From NCBI GenBank assembly GCA_002633005.1, contig NMRA01000185.1:371854-435853 (forward strand): 64,000 nucleotides of DNA, read 5' to 3'. Position numbers and translations under genes: made by a program. The stretch comes from Phoronis australis. Taxonomy: Eukaryota; Phoronida; Phoronidae. Below, in pieces: positions 58,101 to 64,000 of the stretch. Position 1 is the stretch's first letter. Each line of letters starts with the position of its first letter. The notes beneath the pieces were generated by a model. The model was not told the origin of the DNA and did no database searches. It saw only the letters and a program-made list of their open reading frames with translations.

Positions 58101-59533
58101 TTTGTTTATGGATTTTGCCAGTTTTTGGTTTTCAATGAATTTTAAGTATTCATAGTCCAGCAAAGGCAATTTATTTCTGCTGGCTACCCACGTTTGGTCA
58201 ATTAATAGGACGCCTACAGGCTTAGATGTGGGAGGCTATAGATATGAGGGCTGGCTTCATGAGCTTGGAGATTGAATATTAATTTTGTTGCACAGCTGTT
58301 CAGCCTACCTACGTATGCAGGCAAGCCCACAACTTGGCAAGCGGTGCTAAATTGGTCGCACATTGCCATGGCAACCAGAATCAATACTACAAATTATCAG
58401 AAATAAGAGTATTGATTGTTCTAGTTTGGCTTGTGTCCATACTTGTACAGTTTGTCAGACAGACGAAGATTACATAAATTTCTTGGCTTTGGTACAGGGG
58501 TGTGTGACTCAATGCCTTGGGTTTATCTCGTTGGGGATTCCAAGAATGTTTGCCTTGGCATTAAAAAGCTTGTTCTATGAATGAATTTAGGTTGTACCTA
58601 TGCTAAACTGGGAGCAGCCTTTCGGGGTCAGACACGCTGTGTTTGCTGACAGCAAACAAACTATTGTGTAAAGTCTTTACACTTGGTCTAATTTACACAG
58701 AGATAAGCCTACCTAACTACGTCATAGCCACAACAAATACTAACAGACCGTTTCCGTGAACAAATCAAGCACGTGTTCTGTGATATTTCGTGGTGCGTCA
58801 CTTGTTTGAATTTTTTGTCATCGGCATCTGATTAAAGTTTACTTAATTGCCATGCTATTTATCTTTCAGGTACACGAGTGTATAGTCCCCCTGAATGGAT
58901 CCGTTTCCACAGATACTTTGGTCGCCCGGCAACAGTTTGGTCGCTAGGAATTCTTCTCTTCGACATGGTTTGTGGAGACATCCCATTTGAACAAGATGAA
59001 CAGATAGTCAGGGCCGAGCTCAACTTCAAAGGCCGTCTTTCTGCTGGTAAGTCAGAGCGCTCTTTTGTACCTTCCGAAGTGGTGGTTGGCCTGCATTGAT
59101 TATTGGTTGTGAAATCAGGGGCTGGAGGAAATAGGATCAATTGACCTTCACATAAAGTTTGTCCGAGGTTACCTGGTGATAGAACAAAACATTCTAGGGA
59201 TGTGTGCTAATAGAATCTTGTGTTAACGAAAGAACTGGGTTTCTTGAAACCTATATGGATTTTTTGCATAATATGTTTGGTGGTGATATTGTTGATGGCG
59301 GTTCCTTTACACTTCTCAGAGGAGGATTATTTATGATGATTCATTTTGTCATTCCAGATGTGAAAGATCTTGTCCGAAAATGCCTGTCCATTCGTCCGGC
59401 TGATCGGCCGAGCCTGGAAGAGATCCTGTCCCATCCGTGGATGAATCCTGACAATGGAAGTGAAGGCAAGATCAGTTTAGAGAGTGACAGCTCTCTGGGA
59501 CCTGTACCCACTGGGAGCCAGGAAAGCATTTGA
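55170..59533 (+). CDS. PIM (PIM1/PIM3-like): PIM-family serine/threonine kinase
   Basis: This gene encodes a constitutively active Ser/Thr kinase of the PIM family, which in vertebrates promotes survival and translation downstream of JAK/STAT. Six coding exons join in phase: 55170-55239, 55582-55688, 55808-55855, 56704-57067, 58870-59046 and 59358-59533. The product is 313 residues, the same length as human PIM1. The Gly loop [12 protein letters not shown] is followed by VAIK (K63), αC E84, HRDIKDEN (D161) and DFGSG (D180). The hinge is EKPEPV, with the PIM-specific proline (P117) that removes one ATP-hinge hydrogen bond. The activation segment [18 protein letters not shown] is nearly identical to vertebrate PIM. 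The N-terminus is short and the C-terminal tail is Ser-rich with no extra domain. All introns are GT-AG. Which vertebrate paralogue it equals cannot be said; a single pre-duplication PIM is likely. Confidence 0.96.
57068..58869. other. PIM intron 4, no feature seen
   Basis: This is the largest intron of the kinase gene. I found no repeat copy or RNA gene in it. Confidence 0.5.
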
Positions 59534-60200
59534 TAGTGGCACATGGAGTCACTGACATACTGTCAACATTCTCCGTAATCTGGGGCACAGTCAATGCAAT
59601 CTCTTCACTACCTCAAACTGAGATTAGAGAGTGTCACGCAACGCCATCTGCAGGGACTACTTTTCAGGAGCGGTTTTACCTCAGTTTCGCGTTAAAAAAA
59701 CTCTCATTTTATTTTGGTGCTACGCAGAGGGTACACGAACAAGTCTTCCATCGATGTGTATCCAGTAGAACGCGTCGCTAGCAGACCGGTTCACAATGTC
59801 TGTACAGCGATTAGGGGGACTTTTGTGAAAACCTTGGCTATGAAAATTGCCTTAAGTTTTTTAAAACCTGTACTCTCTGCGATTTTATGTGTTAATAACT
59901 GTAAGGATGTAAATATTTTAGCTATTTGAATTTTATCTGTATGAGCAAGGCTGAAGTCAGGTGTTAAACTCTGATGACATACAATTTATGTCCAGGTTTG
60001 ACTGTGATGGTCTGCTTGTAGGGAAAAAATTCCTTACTTAATTTATTTAATTTAATTGTATTTGTGTAAATAAATGTCTGATAATTTATTGCCTAGTTAC
60101 ATGCCGTGAAAGGAAATAGTTAGGTGTAGCCGTAGATATAGATAAGATGTTGGAGGAAAGTATTTTTATAGTAGTTTGAAAGTAATTTAAAAATAAACTA
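59534..60200 (+). other. PIM kinase 3'UTR with AU-rich element and poly(A) signals
   Basis: The stretch after the PIM stop codon is AT-rich. It holds an AUUUA-type cluster (TTAATTTATTTAATTTAATT at about 60040-60059), an AATAAA at 60069-60074 and a second AATAAA at 60192-60197. Vertebrate PIM mRNAs are short-lived through AU-rich elements, so a similar control is plausible here. The exact 3' end is not determined. Confidence 0.5.
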
Positions 60201-63200
60201 TAACAATAATGACAATGTTATTTTGTTGTTAACAAACTGTGTTGTTACTAGCAAGTTAGTGTTAGCGTTTTAATCCACAAGTACGTCCACAATAATTGCG
60301 AAGTGTGCATTACTTCTGCTGGGCACGAAGACCCCATACGAACTGGAATTGAATTAAGGGGAACTAAAGATACCCGAAAGAACAAAATTCACAATCATAC
60401 ACGGCACGGAGACCGCATGTGGATTACATTTACCATACCACACAAATCAAGGTCAACCTCGCTAACCTCAAATTCTGAAAGTATACAAAATAAGAATTCA
60501 CCGCCATGAAGATCCCATACGAATTCTAAAATTATCAGCGACACGAACAAAAAAGAATTTCTCTTCGCAAAAGTTATGAAGTAAAAAATGTCCCTATGTT
60601 CACACATGGTCACATTTACCATATGCCTGTTCAATCGCCACGTGGTAACTTTAACTGGGACGATACTTAACACAGCGCTGGGAAACCAGTAGTGTCTATG
60701 TAATACTCTAATAAGCTTACTGGGCAGTCACGCTTCAGCCTTGACCGGCAGTCATTTTGCTCTCATTCGTCAGCTGATGAACTGTCCACGTGCTCACTGA
60801 CTGACAGTTTACGTTATACAACCGTATGATGACCTTGTGTAAGCCTGACCAGTCGTAAAACAAGCAAGGTCACTGAATCCATGAATCGCGTTATGTTACG
60901 TTACCACAAGGCCAGATTGCGTTGCGCCTGGGGTCGGTTCGCGCCGAACAATGGCGTGCTATTCTTGTCTGGGGAGCAGGAATTTTAAGTACGGTGTACT
61001 TTAAGGATTGTGTAAGCCTTTTAAACAGTCTTTATTAAATACATTAAAGTTACCGCAGAAACTACCGTGGGATTTTTGTGCACACGCCCGGTACAGCCCA
61101 GTTGAACTGTAAACATTCACAAAATTTGCAATTTCACAACCTGTATTTCATGGCATGCGCTATGGGCGCATNGGGGGCTCGGAAGGCTCAAGATAGGATT
61201 CCATTTCCGTTGATTGAGGTTCTCAAACTCTTAAATTTTGAATTCGAAAATAGCGCACATAAGCATATCATTAACCTGTGACCTGAGATAGTGAAGGAAA
61301 TAGGAGCCCATCATAGAAAAAAATATGACGAAGCCGATTTTACGAGAGTATAAGGCCGAATTCGATTTCTTCACCTACTAATGCAGGTTGAAATAATATG
61401 TTACCGTCATTTAATGTTTATGATCGTAGCTATTTAAAGCGAAACAAATCAAGTCTTAAATAATGAGAGACTGAAATAATAAGAGAATGAGAGTTTTTAA
61501 AGTAAATCGACGTAGTTCAAATCTTTTCGATAATTATGAAAATGTGTTTGTACTTTACAACAGAACCAATCACTACTCAAATTCCACAAAGCCACGCATG
61601 CCTTCTTTAAACCAACAGTTTTCACTCTCGGGGTAGGCATTCTTGCTTCGCGCGCCTTTTCCAGACGATTAAACATTGTAGTGAGTGCGAATACACAAAG
61701 TCATTTCACAACTCTCACGGGTGGCGTGATTGTGAACAGTAATCCGCAGACAAAAGACTGTGGTTTCACAAGCTTGCTTATGCAAGCAGTGGCTAGAACA
61801 AACTATTTGTACAAGGGGCCTATAATCATTATCCCGTGTATGAGTGGACTGGATTGTACCAGTCCACTACACACCCATTGCCGCCCACAAAGCAAAGACA
61901 TCGCGATCAGTTAAAAATCAAATGACTTTTGAACAGCATGCATAAAGAGAGGTCAACGAAACCTAATGTCGAGTTTTATTTTCTGAATGAAAATAATTAA
62001 AAATAGTTTTAGCTTCATTTTCCAAATGTGACTGGTACGTTTCAGAAATGAAAGCCCATTTCCTGAATAAGACCGAGTTGAAGCAGTCAGTGCAAAATAT
62101 TTCGAGTGAATGACAAGTATAGCTTACATACTAACACAAAGTACCCAAACATTCTGAAACGTCACGCACTGGTACGACGCTGCACCCCCCCCCCCCACCC
62201 GCGTGTTAGCTGTAAAGTGCACGTTGCTTAGGCGCGACAACTGAGATCGCGCTGAGAAAGTCGGTGTAAAAGTCCACGGCTGCAAGGTGCAGATATTGCA
62301 CGCCACAGTAGGAGTTGGCTTGATTTCACCTCCCGGTGAACCCTGCACTGTTATTTATCAATTATAAAGGCAAATTATGCAACCATATGTTCTTAATTCT
62401 AACCTATTAGGTGGACAACAGGTATTCCTTATTTCCTGAAAGGCGGTTCCTGCTGGCATGCCCAATACACACTCTTTTGTGTTTCGGGATTAGAAACCCG
62501 CAGATGTTCCATGAAATCCCAATGAAATTACTATGTAATAGCACCACAACCAATTTGCCAACAACAAGGTAAATTCGGGGATCCAAAAGAAAACGGCATG
62601 CTGGCGTGTTAAGCTGTAAATCCGGGTCAAGCAGTCCACTGAGCAAACAGGCAGTATAGTTCACTGGCCAAGACTTTTGTGAATGAGAAACACATAAATT
62701 TCTAACGCGCGTATTATTTTGACAACGAAACACAATCCCTTGTGAGCGGAATTAAATAATTACGTGCTTCGAACCACAATCAACAAATCTCCGTTTGTTT
62801 ACCTGCATGCACCGTTGGACAATTTGCAAATTGGGAATCTCGCGTACTCGGGTACTCCCAGCCAGCAATTGTTACCTAAGCAAAATTCGCGTAAACAACT
62901 TCAGCGATTTGCAGACTGACTTGTAAACATCAAGACTGCCAACTGAGAAGAAAGAGTGGTTGCGCAACATGCAGGAATTCGACTAGGCAGGACTGTTTGG
63001 CCGGTTATTGTAACCTAGCCACAACGGCGGCGTTATGTGTACTTCCAAGAAGCACTAACTTCAAAAATGTCGAAATAAGAGACCAGGCATTTACCATTTT
63101 GAGCTACTTAATGCTGAAAATACTGGCTTGGCCAATCAAAAGGATTCTTTATTAAAGCTGCATATCGCCCAGTTCAGATGGCTAAAAACAAGTTGGTCTC

Positions 63201-64000
63201 ATATTTCTTACCTTTACAGGATTCTGTTTCCGCAACAAGTTCAACGAAACCATGACCGACAAAAAAGTCTTTTCAGTTTATTTGCGTTGCCCATACACTA
63301 AAATTGCGAATTCGAAATTGACGCATGTGTGCGTTGCACGCGACGTTAAGTATGGAACGGAAATAGATTCACGTCATAGTGAGGAATATTATGCGGAGCA
63401 GATTTTGTGAGAGTAAATGACCTAACTAGTTTTTAGCTAGCTAAACAGGATGGAATGCATGTTTTTAAGTTACTAGGTCCGTGTTTGGTGAATAAGACGA
63501 CCAAAATTCAGTTTAAACCAATTTTCTGTCATACACCGAAACGAAGCACGCTCGTAGTCACACGGAAATCAAAAAAAATCGCTTGTCCTGGCAATGTCCA
63601 ACAATATTCGGTGATCAGATTTTTCCGGGGACCCCGATAACATTTTGCGCGATTATTGTTGGACAATGTAAGGACACGCGACTTAGGCGATTTTGCAACC
63701 ATTATCCGGATAAAGACCATGATTTGCTTCGAAGGCAAAATCGGTCTTAAGCAACGTAAAATACAGGTCCAGCAAAGCATCTCTAATTTGCTAATGAATC
63801 GAAAGTCGTGTCCAAGGGAAACATTTGCGCCTCACGTAATGAAACCAGTTCAAGTATCTTATCAGTGACGAGAGTAATCACGTGAATACCAAGGACTCAT
63901 TATCACTCCACTGAGCTGTGAAGTGCCGGGCCAGTTTCGTCACTGTATCATGACTATGCACGTGTCGCGGAGGCCTACTCACTGACACTGTCGAAACTGA
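60201..64000. other. Region downstream of PIM kinase, no gene supported
   Basis: Open frames are short and lack domains or splice sites. A 10-bp-stem hairpin, AGTGGACTGG/CCAGTCCACT with a 6-nt loop, lies at about 61841-61866. A C-run is at 62186-62196. Confidence 0.45.

Noticed and set aside
63455-63868. Overlapping frames on both strands near the window end
   Set aside because: They are short and not domain-bearing, and I could not assign them to a transposase.
1-64000. CRISPR arrays, operons, prophage or bacterial genes
   Set aside because: The window is clearly intron-bearing animal DNA. The only short perfect direct array (36407-36571) has no spacers.

Overview
This is eukaryotic nuclear DNA from an intron-rich animal. 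Four protein-coding genes can be assembled exon by exon. Their splice sites are GT-AG, apart from one likely GC-AG intron and one junction with no good donor. The encoded proteins are clear animal families: a METTL10-type lysine methyltransferase, a Rab7/Rab9-clade small GTPase, the deubiquitinase OTUD5 and a PIM kinase. The sequence is AT-rich, introns run from about 0.1 to 5 kb, and the introns are full of short inverted-repeat transposons and tRNA-derived pieces. Together these suggest a bilaterian, probably a marine invertebrate. A deuterostome such as an acorn worm or amphioxus would fit, but I cannot prove the clade from the sequence.

Layout. (1) 1-14904, minus strand: EEF1AKMT2 (METTL10). 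Five exons are visible and the last exon probably lies before base 1. Its introns hold a MITE at the window edge, a roughly 440-bp tandem array (2280-5760) rich in CTCF-like motifs, a perfect 148-bp-arm foldback element inserted in that array, another MITE (7707-7948) and a three-unit tandem repeat (8365-9012). (2) 14905-23195: mostly unassigned intergenic DNA between divergent genes. (3) 23196-26956, plus: an atypical Rab7/Rab9-like GTPase in four coding exons, with an intact P-loop but a badly altered switch II. (4) 27170-33821: repeats, including a roughly 6-kb non-coding element bounded by CAGG..CCGTAGGA inverted repeats and built from two diverged tandem units. (5) 34179-48934, plus: OTUD5 in ten coding exons (503 residues), with a CRE-containing promoter. 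Exon 7 has both splice sites embedded in tandem repeats. (6) 48935-55169: OTUD5 3' region and intergenic DNA with one MITE, then a CCAAT-type promoter. (7) 55170-59533, plus: a PIM-family kinase in six coding exons (313 residues). (8) 59534-64000: PIM 3'UTR with AU-rich and poly(A) signals, then DNA with no gene I can support.

The genes have unrelated jobs (eEF1A methylation, endosomal trafficking, deubiquitination, survival kinase signalling), so this is ordinary animal gene order and not a functional cluster. The points most worth a second look are the degenerate Rab, the repeat-borne CTCF-like array, the perfect foldback with hammerhead-like cores, and the tandem duplication of both splice sites of OTUD5 exon 7.
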